The notes beneath the pieces are model-generated. The model was not told the DNA's origin, did not search any database, and saw only the letters and a list, made by a program, of their open reading frames with translations. The position numbers and the translations under genes were made by a program. A stretch of DNA of 64,000 nucleotides from Podocnemis expansa. Lineage: Eukaryota; Chordata; Testudines; Podocnemididae. This document shows, piece after piece, positions 1 through 13,609 of the stretch. The stretch is taken from positions 58,091,361-58,155,360 of the forward strand of contig ML681963.1 in NCBI GenBank assembly GCA_007922195.1, given 5' to 3'. The stretch's first letter is position 1. Each line of letters starts with the position of its first letter.

Positions 1-394
1 GGCTTAACCCACCCTTGAAACATAGCCACCTCTGCAATGAAGTCCAAAGAGGCACTCAGCACTACTGAGGAGGCACTCAGAGCCCAGAAGGCCAGTGCAT
101 TGCTATGCTCACACAACCGGCTGAGAAAGAAAGAGAATGTGGCAGCAGAGTGTAATCTCTGAGGCAAGCATTTGGCCAGCGCACCAGAATCAACTAATCT
201 TCTTACAAAAAGTGCACCATGCTCTCCAATGGTCCCAGGTGCACAGGACGTGGAGTTGCTGTTGATCCAGAACATGGAACAACAGGTTGTTTCGAAAGTC
301 CAAATGAATCAGTCATGAATGAGTCTGAAAGGCAGCATGTCTGCAGGGACATAAGCATCCAATGGGTTACATAAACCTCACTCTGCTGTTGTCA

Positions 395-475
395 CCCTTT
401 ATTTGTAACCACAATCAGGGCCCCACTGTACCGGGCACTGCACAGACACAGAGGGAGCTTGGTGGCTCTACAGAG
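395..475. repeat. Fragment of a dispersed turtle SINE-like repeat
   Basis: CAGGGCCCCACTGTACCGGG and CACTGCACAGACACAGAGG resemble a common chelonian repeat (GGGCCCCATTGTGCTAGGTG type). It is short, and the call rests on recollection. Confidence 0.35.
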
Positions 476-3400
476 CTCAGACACTAAATCATTTGGGTTT
501 TTTCTGGAGTTCTAACAGTTTTCCAACCCAAATAACCCATCTTGCCCTGGAGCAAATGTGTCTTAAAGATACATTCTTCTGGGGACACATTAACACAGAG
601 CCATGGCCCTGCAGTCAGACAGCAGATGGCTTCGCCTTTCCAGGCTGTCTCCATCAACACATAGTCCCATGCTCTGTATACAGGCTGAAGCCCACTGAGA
701 TGGGAAGAGAAGAGGTAGGGGTGAGGAAAGACAGTAGCTCTCCGTCCTATCTCCATTTGCTCTGTAGTTGCTCATTTAAACCCATTCTCTGTTTGAATGT
801 GCTGGGAATGAGGTTCTTTCTAAAGGTGAGCTTTTATGTGGGGGGTCGAATGCCAGTTCAAATGCAAAGCTAGTTGCCCTGCTCAGCACACTCAGGAAGA
901 GTTTTCAAATGCTACAGAAGCCCCACCATAATCCCAAGTGTGGGAAGGAAATTGTGGTTTGCAGCAGTTGTAATATGCTCACCTCTGAGAATGTGAGCGT
1001 CCTTGTGTATTTTGATAAAATATACGTGCTTCGTGCTGCCCTTTATACCTGACAACAATGGCAGCATTCCAATGCCCCTCACTAAATGACTCAAACACCC
1101 CAATCGACCAGTTGCTGCTGCATCCGTTATTGGCACCTTATCTCGCAGTCCTGTGGGAGTGCAGTTTCGACAATAATTTGTGGAAGTGAGCTGTTGTGAT
1201 ATTAGTCATTCAGCTCCATCAGCAGGGCAGCTCTGGAAATGCAGATAATGCTCCTGATTCTCCTTTTCCCACAGGTACCATGATTAGGAGATTTCTGAAC
1301 AGATCAGCAATAATGCCAAGTGCTGGGAATAACCTGCTGGATCTGAGAATTTCCTCTATGGCAGAATATTTACCAGCAAACAAAGCTGGTGGAATTTAAA
1401 TCCTCTGGCAACATGGCAGCTAATTGGGGTGACACTGGTGTTTTTTAACTGACACTTTCTTCTCTGGAGATTATAGTTCTGGGATCCTTCTGCTGTGCAC
1501 ACAGTATGAGAATGGCAGCCATCACGCTGGAGCCCCTTTTCCCCCAAAGCAGGGCAGATCTGATGTCAGCTGAAGGTCAAAGCGGGCAGAGGGATAGCAT
1601 GATGGCTCTTCTGTAGCTATGTGACCTGAGAAAATAGCATTAAATTCTTAGACCAGCAGTCAGTTTGAATGCATTGTGCATGCTCCGAGTCTGGTCACAT
1701 CTCTGTTCCTGACAGCATGATGCTACTCTGCCCTGTCAGTTCTGGAGGTGATGAGAACTCACTGCCCTGGAATACCTGAGGGATGTTCAAAAACTGAGCT
1801 GTTCAGGAGCCTCATAAAGTTCACCTTATCCTGAGCTCAAATTGCTATAATAATTCCATTGGTTTGAACATCAGAAACACTGGGCTCCTTGAAGTATTTC
1901 TGGCCCAGAAGCTTTTTCACATAGCCTGAAATCAGTTGTGAATTACTGTCAAGAGTTTAATAGCTGATTCTGTCCTAGGCTTAAGGGCACCTGGTATAAG
2001 AAACTGGCAGGGGGTTAATTTCTGTTCCCCAAAGTTCATTATCATAAGTTGGAAGTATCAGTTTGTGCTATAAGGCAAATGAATAAGCTTCATGCCTCTG
2101 CCATAGCAGCTGAATGAACCCCCAGGAGTCCCACGGTAGTGTTTGCTGCCTTACAAGTAATCATTCTGCCCCTCTAGCAGTGAAAATTAATAGGGTTTAG
2201 TGCCTGGGATCCAAGGGCATTTAACACAGGAAAGGAAGGGAGTAAAGTCACCTCTGATTGATCCATAAGAGCATATCCTGTTCCATAAGGAAGCACAAAC
2301 ATTTCTTTGCTCCTTCTTTCAGCAGTTATTCACATATGGGAGTCAAGATCAAAAATCTCTTTGCTTAAAAGTGGAGCAGACCAGTTCAAGCATCCTGCTG
2401 GCCCCAGCAGTGACCTGAAAGCATGTGGGACACTTTGTGGTACCCATGCCATGATCTCTTCCCATGGGGAAGTCTCATCCACTTGCAGAGATGATTTCTG
2501 GGGCAGATATCTGGAGCCTAACCAACTCAACAACTTCAAAGAGACCGTGGCCCTTCACACTCTGCCAACTCCCATTGGAAAAATCCCTCTGACTGCACTG
2601 GGAATTGGATACAGTTCTAGGCTTTATTTCAAGTGCTAACAAACAGCTTTTAAGAGCACAATAGAGCATGGCTCAGTGTTCACGTCGCATTCCCCATCAG
2701 AACCTGGCCAAGCCAGGGAAGATAATGAGCCAACCAGCAGACCAAATTCAGTGATGAGGCCTGGTCACATGCCACCTGCAACACAGTGCACACATGCTAA
2801 GACAGTGCACAATGTTCAGCCTGATTTGGCCTTTGTGTGGACAAGGACAGAGTTGGCTAATGGTGGCTGAACCAAAGAAGGTGCCAAAGTCAGCACAGTT
2901 TCTAACATGATGCTCTATTCCCAGTGTAGACAAGGCCTGATGCACACAAAAGCTAGACAGAAACACAGGAGGTCCTGCAGAGCGCGACCTGCAAGAGGGA
3001 ATGCAGGCTAAGGATATAGTCCTGCCCTGGACCTGGTACATAAACTAATAATGAAGGCCTGAACTGCCAGAAAACGATTGGATGGCTCTTTTTGAAAGAT
3101 CTACTGTGGCTCAACCAGAAGCTTTGGACTGGATGCAGGAATTAGTGGGTAACTTTTGGGCCTGTGATATGTAGGAGGCCAGATTGGTCCCGTCCGTCTT
3201 AACATCTTTGAATTGTTATACAGCTGTGTGCGCTCACTGCATTTAGCCAGGGCTGATGAATCTCACTCCATTAGCTGTAAACTCATGCCCCAAACCTGAT
3301 TAAATTAAAGGGTCAGCCCCTGATCACAGTTCCTATCTCCCTTGGCATTCAATGTGATGGCAGCTGTTCATGATGGTGTAATGACTGTGCCTGTATCCAT

Positions 3401-3924
3401 CTAAGCCCTTATAAGTGACTGATTAAAAATTAAAGACAAATACACACAAGCCACTCATCTTAAAATTCAGACTAATCACATAGCAAGTTGTTTGGGAAAG
3501 GAATAGAGATAGAAGAGCTGGAAGAACCATGCTCACCAAAAAAACAGTCCCTTCTTCAGTAGGCCTGACTGATAAATATTTTTCAGGGTAAAAACTAAAG
3601 TGTTCATATAATAATAAATTATTTGCAATATGGCAGCTTTCACTCAGCACATTTTTCATTCATTAAAGAGAGTTTGTTGTTGAGGATGGTCAAAGAAATG
3701 TGTTGCAATTATAAGTACATTATGAAAAATTCACTGGGGAGTAAATGGGAATTGGAATAAAACAAACAGGGTTTGAACTCAGCCGTGTCAGGCCACTGGA
3801 GCTTTCAAATAACAGATCTTCCTTGGGAGCCTTAGAATTAACAATCATGTCCTGAGGGAGAGTCAAAAAATGATCTTTTATCCTTGCCTCTCACCCTGCT
3901 GTGACCCAAGTGCTGAGAGAAGGG

Positions 3925-4115
3925 TTAGAGGAGCAGGCGGCACATCTACAAACCTGGCTTTATGCTTAGTTCAGCCACTTATTTGTGCTGTGACTTTGGG
4001 CAGAGCAGCGACATAGGTTTGGGCCTCAGCCTCCCCCACACATGCACTGTGGGGGGGAGGGCGCAGACCTCAGGGCTAAGTGAGTGCAAAGCACCGTGAG
4101 GCTGCATTGCACAGC
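3925..4115 (+). repeat. MIR-like SINE fragment
   Basis: CAGCCACTTATTTGTGCTGT, GACTTTGGGCAGAGCAGC and GGGCCTCAGCCTCCC follow the MIR sense order (lacking-space tRNA-derived SINE with CORE). It is divergent. Confidence 0.5.
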
Positions 4116-7100
4116 ACCTGTACAAGGGTGACAAGCCCATGTGACTGGGGCTCAGGCTTACAGCTGGGAGCAAGGTGTGCACTTTCAGAGGAGATACACA
4201 CCCTTCATGGCTCGTGGCCGCCCTCCTGAACTCTGAGCCCTGGCCTTGGTGCTGAAAAGAGACACACAGTGCGAGTTTTGACTGTTAATTATTTAGAACA
4301 CCACTGGCCTATCTTCCTGTCTTCCCAGCATCCCTTTGAAATGCAGAGAATCAGAGACACTGCCCTACACGCCAGCAAGGCTGTGGTCTTAGCAAGCTTG
4401 GATCAGTCTGGGGCCTTAATGCTGCCGTCCTGTCAGCCTCTGAGATGGGCTAATGCAAAGCTGTGACAGGCTGCTCCCCAGATCCCATCTGGTGTGCTGC
4501 TGTGACCCCCCAATTCCCACTCCTGGACCCTAATTTGCCCTGCTTTGCCAAGTGACCACTCACTCCTGAGTCAGTTCACTCTGGCCTCTGGCACGCAACT
4601 GGTCCCAAGCAGTGGGGGCGTATGCCTACTGGCTGCTCGAGGACAGTCCCCCAGCAGGCACCCCCAGCCCCAGTTACTACACTGGGAGCCACTGTCTACA
4701 GAGATTGGGGCCCACCCCTAACCACAATATGGCCAAGTCTATCTGTTTAACAAAGAAATGGATCATGCCCAGCCTTCTTCACTCAGACCTCCTAAAGTCC
4801 ACACAGCTTTAGATAAAACAACTACTAGTTTATTGATCAGATTATAATTCTAAGTGAAAATATTGCCAAACATGACAGAATCAAAATATAAATGAGTCAG
4901 GAGAGACCACAAGGAAATAAAAGGTAAAACATGCATATTAACCTAATATCTCTACTTGAACTGACCTCATAGTCCAAGTTCATGCTCAAGGTGTTCAGAT
5001 GTCAGATGTTTGTATAGCCGGTCTCTGCCTGAGGCCAGGCAGGGCCCAGATCTTGCTTGAAGTTGCTTCAAGATGGAAATTCCCAGACCAAAAGCCCAAA
5101 ATCTCTTCCGGTGTATTTCTTTGTCTCCAAACCCTCTCAACCCCCTCCTTTCTTGGCAGAGGTGATCCCTTTGCCTGGTCTCAGCCACCTCAATTAGCAT
5201 ATCTTTATTGTCTTCTCCAGGTGCTTGTTTGTTTGCTGCTAGAGAGCTCCATCTGTCTCCCACTGCCCTTGAGCCACGTTATACATGCTACACATCTGAG
5301 CACATGCATGATATCATACTACTCACATAGAATAGGTTATGAGCATCCATAAAGAAACCTTGCATGGCATAATTGGCCTAAAGACATACAATTCCAGTGT
5401 ATAAGTGGACAGAAAAATGATATAGATCATAACCCAGGGTGCACAGATGTGCATCCCATGACAAAAGCACCTTATCCCCCTTCATTACAGCAGTGTCCCC
5501 CAATGGAGCATTAACACATTCCAGTGTGGGGAGTCAGACCCAGAGCTCCAGCCAACCAGCCCTCATTAAACACCTCCCAGCATAGCCACAAGCAAATCAA
5601 CAAACAACACCCCCCCCCTTTCCCCAAACACTTGCAGAGTAGGACAAGACAGGCTGGCCACTTGTATCCTATAGGTCTCAGCTTAGCTGCCTCTTTCCTC
5701 TTATCAAAGCAGGACCTATCAGCCCCTGGCTTCTGCAAAGCCCCCTGTGCAAGGACCAGGTCCATTATTGTGTGTCAGTGACCTCTGGGCCTATTGGTGC
5801 TGTTTAACGAATGCTCATGAATGAGGACTTCTTTTTCCCGTGCTCTTTCGGTTTTGCTGTTGCTAGTTGCATGGCATCTGCTCCATTCACCTTCTTAATT
5901 TGGTTTTATCTAGTATGACTCATTAGTGCACGCAGTAATCAATGATCATCGTCATCATTATTCTGCTTTCTCAAACCCATCCAGCCCTGCTTCTCTTAAC
6001 ACTTTGCACAGAGTAACCGACAGACCCTCAAACCCTGCTGCACGGGGCAGCTGTGTGAGCGTCCCTCTCTCTGGAGGGAGAAGAGGCTAGCTCAGTGGTG
6101 TTGTGGTTCCTGTTGAGAACTAACTCATTTACAGAAAAGAAAGCAGGAGGGTTAGTTGTGGAGAGGGGTTTTGTGTCTTACTCATTGTATATCCTTATGG
6201 ATCCAAGCTAACCAGGAAACCATCCCCTTGGGAGCACGCATGTGGGACTGTATTTAAAGCTGACACAGTTATTCAGCCCCTCATATCTGTAGGAAATTGC
6301 TGAAGGGTTCTTCCATGGGGACAGCTCTTCCTTGCAGTTCTTTCTTCCCAACCAAGCATTATGAAATTCCCGAGTCCTGTCACTCTGTACTAGTGTCTTC
6401 ACTGACAGTGGCTGACTCCCTAACGTACCCGTGATTGTATTGCTGGTGCTGAACACATCATTCTGACAGCCACAGCAGCCAGGACACATCTGGAAGTCAG
6501 AGTAAAGACATAATTTGTAGTGACCATTCTTCCTTTGGGGGAGCAAGGTCATCAGCCATGCCAACTGAGGCCTGACATGTGTCTTGTCTCTGGTTTTACA
6601 CATAAAGCTGTCACTTCAGAGTCACAAATGTACCAACACCTTGACATGCATCAGCAAAAGCCAAGCAGCTCCCATGCCCCAGAGTCCTGCCCCTAAAGGG
6701 CTGCTCAGAGACACTAGTAAAATTTGGGCTAGGCAGTCCCTGAAACAAGGCTTTTGCAGCCCACAACATCACTGTGCTAAAAGAGAAGAGGGTGGTGGGC
6801 AGAACCAGTACATGTATTTCATACCCAGCCCCTCAACCTCATGGCATCTGCTGTGTTTCCTAGTTAGCATCGCTCCCTTCTGCTCTGACCAGGGCTGGGC
6901 ACAGCAAGAACGGAGCCTCCTTCTGTCTCCTTCTCTCCAGCTGCCACTGGCAATTGGTAACCTCTCTGCCCCCAGGCTGCTGCTCTTGACCCCCACCCCC
7001 TTCCTCAGCCGGGGGAGAAGCAAACAGTGCAGCACCCTCAGAAAGCCAAGGTACTTTTATTGCCTTGCACAAACCCAACACACAGCTGGATCCTGCATCA

Positions 7101-8548
7101 CACTGTGCTGCTTTCACAAGTTAACTGAGAGGAGGGGGAGAAATATTGCGCCCTGAACCCAACCTGTTTACAGTAACCTACTGCCATCTAGTGGTGGGAA
7201 CTCACCTTGTTTCCTTCTCACAGTGCATCTGGAGGGCAGGAAGGATTTGGGACCTGCTGGGACAACAGATTACTTGCAGCAATCATGAACCCATGGGGAT
7301 TGATGTATCAAACGAACACTCGCTGGAAGATGATCTAGCTCAGAAATCATCACTGGTGACAGCCAGACCCAATGGTGATGGATGCCCCAATTTCAAATCA
7401 ATTAGGAATGCTCATTTCTGGCTTTTCCATTCCTTTGTTCCATGAAGGGAATTTCATCAGTGTCACAGGCAGGGGGGGTGGGATTCCAGTAATGAAACTG
7501 ATTTATCACAGCCCTCAAAATACCAAACTGACACAGGAAACGATGCAGCACTGGCCTGGCAGCCCCACCACTTCTGCCCCATTAGAACTCATCATTATAC
7601 ACGGGCTGTTCCCATTAGCATTTCACGTAGTCGGATGTCTCTCCCACCTGATCATTGCTCTTTGAATATTTTGCATGTAAATGGTTCCACTCTTTGCCTT
7701 CAGCTATTGCACCAGCAATTTATGTTGCCAAGTCATAAATTAAATGTCATTGCTGGTATCAAAAGGAACTGAACTCACTTTCAGGGGGCATACTGACAGC
7801 AAATTCACTGGGCTGCAGATTTCCATCTCTTGCCTTTGTTCTGGCCACCTGCCACAGAAAACCAAGTTTTCTCCACCTCCTTAGAGTCATCTACCTGCTG
7901 TAGATTGACTTCTTCAAGGAGCCTGCAGATAGTTGTTTGAAAAGAAATGAAAGCACCTACTTCTGGGATGGCAGGGTTGAAGTGTGCAATTTAAAACTGT
8001 CCATCAAAAAGCAGGCATGTTTAGCCCCACTGACGGCATCTCTCCGTCTGGTTCTTGGTGGCTGCAGTGTGCTAGAACACATGCTTTATGGTCTGGAAGG
8101 TCACAGGCATCGTGTCCCTTTACATGAGCGAAGAAGAGAGATCTCCAAGAAAACGAGTGAGTGCACATCAAAACTAACTTGCTGAACAAAACTCACTGCA
8201 GCTGGCAACAGCTGCAGGATGAAAACTAGATTAAAAGGTCTTCCTATTTCTAGCACATAACTGAAAGTCAGGCAAGGGTGGGGAAATGCACATACACACA
8301 GGGCCCTGAAGGAGCCCAGGCAAATGAAGTCTGATGAAAAAACACATAGCACTATTGCCAAGCCCCAGCATTCAACAGTACGAGTCAGGCCCATAAATCA
8401 TGAGATTGAGTTGAAAATGAGGGTTGGGAAAAAAACTGAAATGAGGAGACCTTTGGATTTGCCCTCTGGTTTCTGACCAGTAGGGTGCACTTGGGTCACA
8501 TTTTCAAGCTTTTCTCTCTCTACAACCATGAAGGCTAGAGCTTACTTT

Positions 8549-8571
8549 AAAAAAAAAAAAAAAAAAAAAAA
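8549..8571. repeat. A-run of 23
   Basis: This is an uninterrupted A homopolymer in anonymous sequence. It could be the tail of a decayed retroposon, but no body is recognised upstream. Confidence 0.9.
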
Positions 8572-9722
8572 TTGAAGCTGAGATTCTCTTCTATCCACTC
8601 AGCATAGAAGCTGGGTTCTGAGAGAAGGCCCAGCTAATGCAAGCCATGACATAAAATCATGAGTTTGGGCAGCACTGAACATGTCAGAGTGGTACACTAA
8701 TTTCTTTCTATCCATCCTAGGAAAAATAATCTCTGCATGTTGATGCTAACTGAACTCTTCTCTCTATAGCTTGTCCTGAGATTTGTGCAGGAAAAGACCA
8801 GCTGCTTCCACAGCAGGGAGCACACACATGAACATCTTTAAACGTATACGAACATCTGTGGCAAACCAGAGCAATTTGCTGACTAAAAGCTCTGGCTGGC
8901 AATGGCCTCACTGCTCAGAAGAACAGCACTGAGAGGCAAAGTCATTGTGGATCTGCTCATACCACTCTCACATCAATGAATGTAAATGAACTGTGCTTTA
9001 GAAAACTGATCTTGTCCTTTTTGTTCACATATTTGCACCGGGGGCTCTTAGGTTTGTGTGCAGCACTCAGTGATTCACTCCACTGCAGAGAGGGGCCCAT
9101 AATAAGCCTCAATACTACTTTGGTCTCACTTCAGCACTGAGGTCTATGCACCAGCTACATCCTCTCATGTTCCATGCTCAAAGGTCACAGTCCAACCGGC
9201 TGAAGTGAATCTCGTAGAGGCCCTGTGCTGACCTCCTGTCATAGGGTGAAGTTCATCTATTGTACATTACACGTCAGTAGCTTGTAGGGATACAATGCGT
9301 CCTTCCTACAAACAGAGCAAGAGAAGTCACTATGGGATCAATCTCATGGTGTTGTTTGCCGCAGCACTCTCCTCTAAAAAGACACACTAAGCAGAGCTGG
9401 AGTTTCTGCATGTGTCTGCACTTCCCAGCCTGCCCCTTTCCTGTAGGGCACTGAACATTTTTTTTCCTGATCCTCATACACACAAGTACTGCCAGAGATT
9501 CTTCTAGGACCAGCCTCAACGCCCTTCTTTTTTTTTTTTTTTTTTTTGCAGAGATTTCAGGCCCAGTTGCTCTCAGTTCTTACATTCACTCACATGCTCC
9601 TGCTGAAAGGTCACATCACAGCAGACAAAGAGCAGAGTCCAAGTTCTACCCACAGACGTGGTCCTCTGATTAAAGAAGGTGGGGATCATGCTCTGCGTCT
9701 GAATTTGACTCTTGGTGGCTGT

Positions 9723-10440
9723 CAGGGCCATAACTAGGGGTTCTGGTGCCCAGGGCAAGCAGCCCCAAAGGCGCGCCCCCCGTCCCCGACCCAGGGCCCA
9801 TCTATATAGCAGCGGGGAGAGGTGTTATGACCCTTCTGCTTCATGGCCAGACCCGGCAATGGAGGTCCCTACCCCGCCACCACAGGGAGAAGGTACCCCC
9901 GCCCCACTGCCTCTGGCCATGGCAGGGGGAAGTGATCTATCTGCTGCCTCTGGCCATGGCGGGGGGAAGCGATCCCCTGCTGTGGCCAGAGCAAGCAGCA
10001 GGGATTGCTTCCCTGCCGCAACCAGAGATGGCAGGGGCGATCGCTTCCCTGCTGTGGCCAGAGACAGCAACTGGGGTCCCAACCCTGCCACAACGGGGAG
10101 AAGGGACCTCCCCCCCCACTGCCAATCTGGCCATGGCAGAGAAGCAATCCCTCCCTACCGGCTCCAGCCATGGTGGAGGATTGCTTCCCCCTGCTGCGGC
10201 CGCAGCCAGCAGGAGTGATTGCTTTCCCCTGCCACAGCCAGACCCAGCAGCGGGGATCGCTTCCCTGCTGTGGCTGGAGGCTGCAGGGGTGATCGCTTCC
10301 CCCTGCTACGCTGGGACCGCTGAGGGGAATCACTTCCCTGCCACAGCCAGAGGCAGCATGAGCAATGGCTTCCCCACAGAGCCCTTTTAAATTGGTGCCC
10401 GGTGCAAAGCCCCTTTAGCCCCCCCATACTTACGGCCCTG
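9723..10440. mobile_element. Non-autonomous hAT-type element with GC-rich minisatellite core
   Basis: The inverted ends are CAGGGCCATAACTA and TACTTACGGCCCTG. They are flanked by a perfect 8-bp duplication GTGGCTGT (9715-9722 and 10441-10448), which fits hAT transposition. The interior repeats GC-rich units around GGGATCGCTTCCCTGC and TGTGGCCAGA. All long open frames here (several over 90 codons on both strands) are repeat artefacts. Confidence 0.82.
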
Positions 10441-11547
10441 GTGGCTGTCATTTGTCATGATGCTTGTTCAGCAGAGACTAGGGATCAGAATATGTATTTG
10501 GACCCTGGACATGCTAAATATCCCTGTTGGATAAAAGCAAGTGTCTCCCCTTGGTGGAAAAAAGGCCTGGATTGTCATGGGTGCGATGGATGGGCTGTTA
10601 GGCCTTCATATTAATGTCCATTCCTGTGGTACTGGCGTCAATGGGAGCAGACGCAGACTCTCCAAGTAGGTAGGCAGCAGTGAGGCTCTGTGGACAAGCA
10701 GTCTGCATTTGCAAAGGGACCCACAGGGCATCTTTAGGAAGCTGTGGAATTTGACACTGCAGAAGGGTCATTGAGGCAAATATTGTGACTAGAGGTTTTA
10801 ATGCATTGGCTAACCCAGTGGCTGTCAGCTCTCCAGTCTGAACCACTGACCATGGCCATTGAATCTGAAGCGGCATGGCAGCAGAGTCAGAAAAGAGCTC
10901 CCTGCCCTCGCTCCTGGCCACAGCACACTGCACAGTGTCCAGCACCAGTGGGCCACCGGCTCCATCCACTTGTGCAACTCCCTTGTTAACACTGATCTGC
11001 ATTTACATTTAATGGCCACCTGTCACCAAGCACTTCAATGCACAGACAACTAGTGACCGGACCAGAGCTTCCATGGTTCTCCCTTGCCAGGCATGTTGGT
11101 CTGACTACTGTTCAATGCGAACAATGAACCTGGGGTACTAAGAACTGTGGCTGTACCAGAAGTTCAGGAAACTGGATTCAGAAATGCTGGCAGGGTGAGG
11201 AAAGCCATAAACTTCCATGATCTTTCCACTGCATCAATAGACTTCACACCTAAACCAAGCTGATAATGTCTGCATACTCAAAGAACACACTAGTGACAGA
11301 ACCACCCAGAGCGCAGTGTGCTTGTGTCAAATCGGGGCTGTGCTGAAATATGCTGTGGTGGAATCCACAGTGTCAGGGGAAATTTGGAGTATGCCCTGAT
11401 CAGCTGGGAACCTGCTCACTTGTTGGAGAGGTTATAGGACTGAGTCGACCAGCAGGGCCCCAAGTTGACTGCCTGATGCAGAGGGGTGAAAAAGTAGCTA
11501 GGTATGGTACCATTCCCACACTTCTTCAAAGAAGAATAACATGTGGT
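10441..11547. other. Intergenic sequence, nothing recognised
   Basis: The sequence has average composition. The minus-strand frame at 10598-11002 (134 codons) shows no family resemblance and no promoter or splice context. Confidence 0.5.
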
Positions 11548-12808
11548 TGTGATGGAGTGGGGAGACTCCTGGACTTGTCTCAGGATGTCATGGGCTGTAC
11601 CTCAGTTTCCACTATTTTCTGTTCACGTAGTATGGTGATGTAACCCGGGTGGGTGATTACTGCAAGCACCACTGGAAGGCAGATGGGCTCTTAGGCAGAC
11701 CTTATCTGGACCCCAACTCCATCCCTACTGGTCACACAGGTTCTGGCTTGTTAAGACCAAGGTTCAGTGATCCCCTAGCCCTGGAAAAAGACAAAAGACT
11801 AGGGCAAGGGTCTGAGGATGAGTGTGGGAGAGAAGGGCAATGCAATGGCAGGGACCTAAGAGAAGAGAGCCCCAGGGGTGGTCTTAGGGATTATGGGGCA
11901 CAGGGCCAAAGTCAAGGATGGGATCTCTCCATGCCATGGAAGGTGCCAGCCTTGACTTTGCCCCCCCCCGCCCACTGTCTTGCCAAGACCCTTGCCAGCC
12001 CCTTCGCTGAGGACCCTGTCAGCCTCTGGAGCCCCTACCAGGGCCACCCTGCTGCTCATCCACAGAGCCTCCCAGGTCCCTTGCCACCCCCCCACCATGC
12101 CTTGCTGGCCTCCTAGCCCCCCCACCAAGACCTCCCACCAGCCTCCCTTTTCCCCCGCTGGGGGTCCCGCCAATCCTCCCACCAGCCATCCAGCTTTCCC
12201 ACCAGCCCAGCGGTCCCCTGTCGGGGCCACTACTGGCCCCCCAGTGCCCCCACCAGGCTTCGCCAGGGCCACCCCTGGCTCCCCTGCCAGGGCTTCCACC
12301 AGCCTCCCAGTCCCCCTACAGCGGCCACCACCCATTCCACTGCCAGTCCGTGGCCTGCACAAAGGGTGAGCAGGGCCTCTTCCCCTGCACAGCCCTGGGC
12401 TGCTGCCCACACTGACCACCTATTGGGTCCCCAGAGCATTGCCCCACTCCTCCTGGGGATCTGCTGCTGTAACATCTAGTTAAGCTGCTAGCCAGCCTTC
12501 TGTGCTGTGAACCTGAATGCCAATAAACCCTTCTGACTTCCATAAGGACTGAGAGTCCCATCTGACTGGACAGCAGGACGCAGGGCCTTTGGCCCATGGT
12601 GGAAATCCCCAGGACCCTTCTGGGGAAGGGAACTCCCGGGGGGATTCCAGGCAGAGCAAGGGTCAGACCCTCTGAAGCTGGATTTGGGAGCTGGCTGCAT
12701 AGTAGCATGGAGACCCCGGCTGGATCAGGGCAGATTCTACCATAGCAGGGTCCTGATTAGCGGGGACTAGAGAGGATCCAAGCATGATTCCTGAGGAGCT
12801 CCATCACA
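11548..12808. mobile_element. Probable solo LTR of an endogenous retrovirus
   Basis: The block starts TGTGATGGAG and ends CTCCATCACA, a 10-bp perfect inverted pair in TG...CA form. An AATAAA lies at 12522-12527. The flanks GTGGT (11543-11547) and ATGGT (12809-12813) are a near-match 5-bp target duplication. The middle (about 11960-12350) is a very C-rich CCACCAGCCTCCC tract. No retroviral coding frame is present on either side, so it is a solo LTR if the call is right. Confidence 0.5.
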
Positions 12809-12809
12809 A

Positions 12810-13609
12810 TGGTTATGTGTACACTGGGGGCTCAGTTAAACCAACTTAACAAGGTCAACTTTAGGTCGACTTTAAGTCGACCTCGTTAAGTTGACTTAGG
12901 GGTATGTCTACACTAGTAGACATACCTTGGTCCACACTTGGGCCCCACCCCCCTGCCCTACCCCAGTGCACAATCCAGCTCTTGCCACCAGCTGGCAAGC
13001 AGCGCAAAGCCAGATCCATCCCTGAGCCCCTTGCCACAAGCAACAGGCAGCTAGGAGCCGGCTCCTGCTACCGCAGCAGGGGGCTCACAGTCTGTGTGTG
13101 ATCAGTTGATCAGTAAGTAGGGTGTGATCACTGGCATTGCTTGGTGTCAGGGGAGCAGGACCCCACCACAGTGCTCCGAGCTGCCTGCTGGTGGCAGCAA
13201 GTGACCTGGAGACAGATCAGGCTCTGCGCTGCTTGCCTGAGGTGGCAGGAGCCAGCTCCAAGCCCCCTGATGCCTGCAGCAAGGAACTCAGGGCCAGATC
13301 AGGCTTCCAGCCCCTTGCCACAGACAGCAAGAGCCGGCTCCCCACTGCTTGCTGGCAGCAGCTGGGGCCAGATCAGATCCCTGGAGCCCAATCAGGATGT
13401 GTGGCAGGGCAGGGCAGGGAGTGGGCCCCAACCCTTCCTACCCTGTAAAGCCAACTTAAAAGCTTAAGTCAACTTTCAGGGCAGGTTTTATTAAGTTGAC
13501 TTAAGCAAGTGCTTAAGTTGACTTAATAAATTTTAAATTTGGCCATGGAGTTGCTTAAGTCAACTTAAGTCAGGTTAAGTTGATCTAGGGCTCCAGTGTA
13601 CATTTACCC
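12810..13609. mobile_element. Non-autonomous DNA transposon with inverted ends
   Basis: The left end TGGTTATGTGTACACTGG and the right end CCAGTGTACATTTACCCA are inverted matches (15 of 18), and both continue into GTTAAGTTGACTTAA-type palindromes (12845-12900; 13455-13585). The middle has repeated GCTGGCAGCA/GAGCCGGCTCC words. Its frames are not coding. A nested palindrome GGTATGTCTACAC...TAGACATACC lies at about 12901-12926. Confidence 0.65.

Larger units (their letters stand above)
1..9722. other. Gene-poor left flank, no gene recognised
   Basis: No exon of EPHA10, the expected left neighbour of MANEAL, or of any other gene could be found. Frames reach 190 codons (6584-7156) but have no domain, splice context or biased composition. 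Repeat fragments are listed separately. A T-run lies at about 9529-9547. Confidence 0.5.

Noticed and set aside
6584..7156. 190-codon open frame on the plus strand
   Set aside because: No domain, no coding-like composition and no splice or promoter context. Many equally long frames on other strands in this window are demonstrably non-coding.
9746..10390. 214-codon plus-strand frame and several minus-strand frames
   Set aside because: These are produced by the GC-rich minisatellite inside a hAT element.
11856..12419. 187-codon minus-strand Gly-rich and 129-codon plus-strand Pro-rich frames
   Set aside because: This is the C-rich core of the probable LTR, and both strands are open because of composition.
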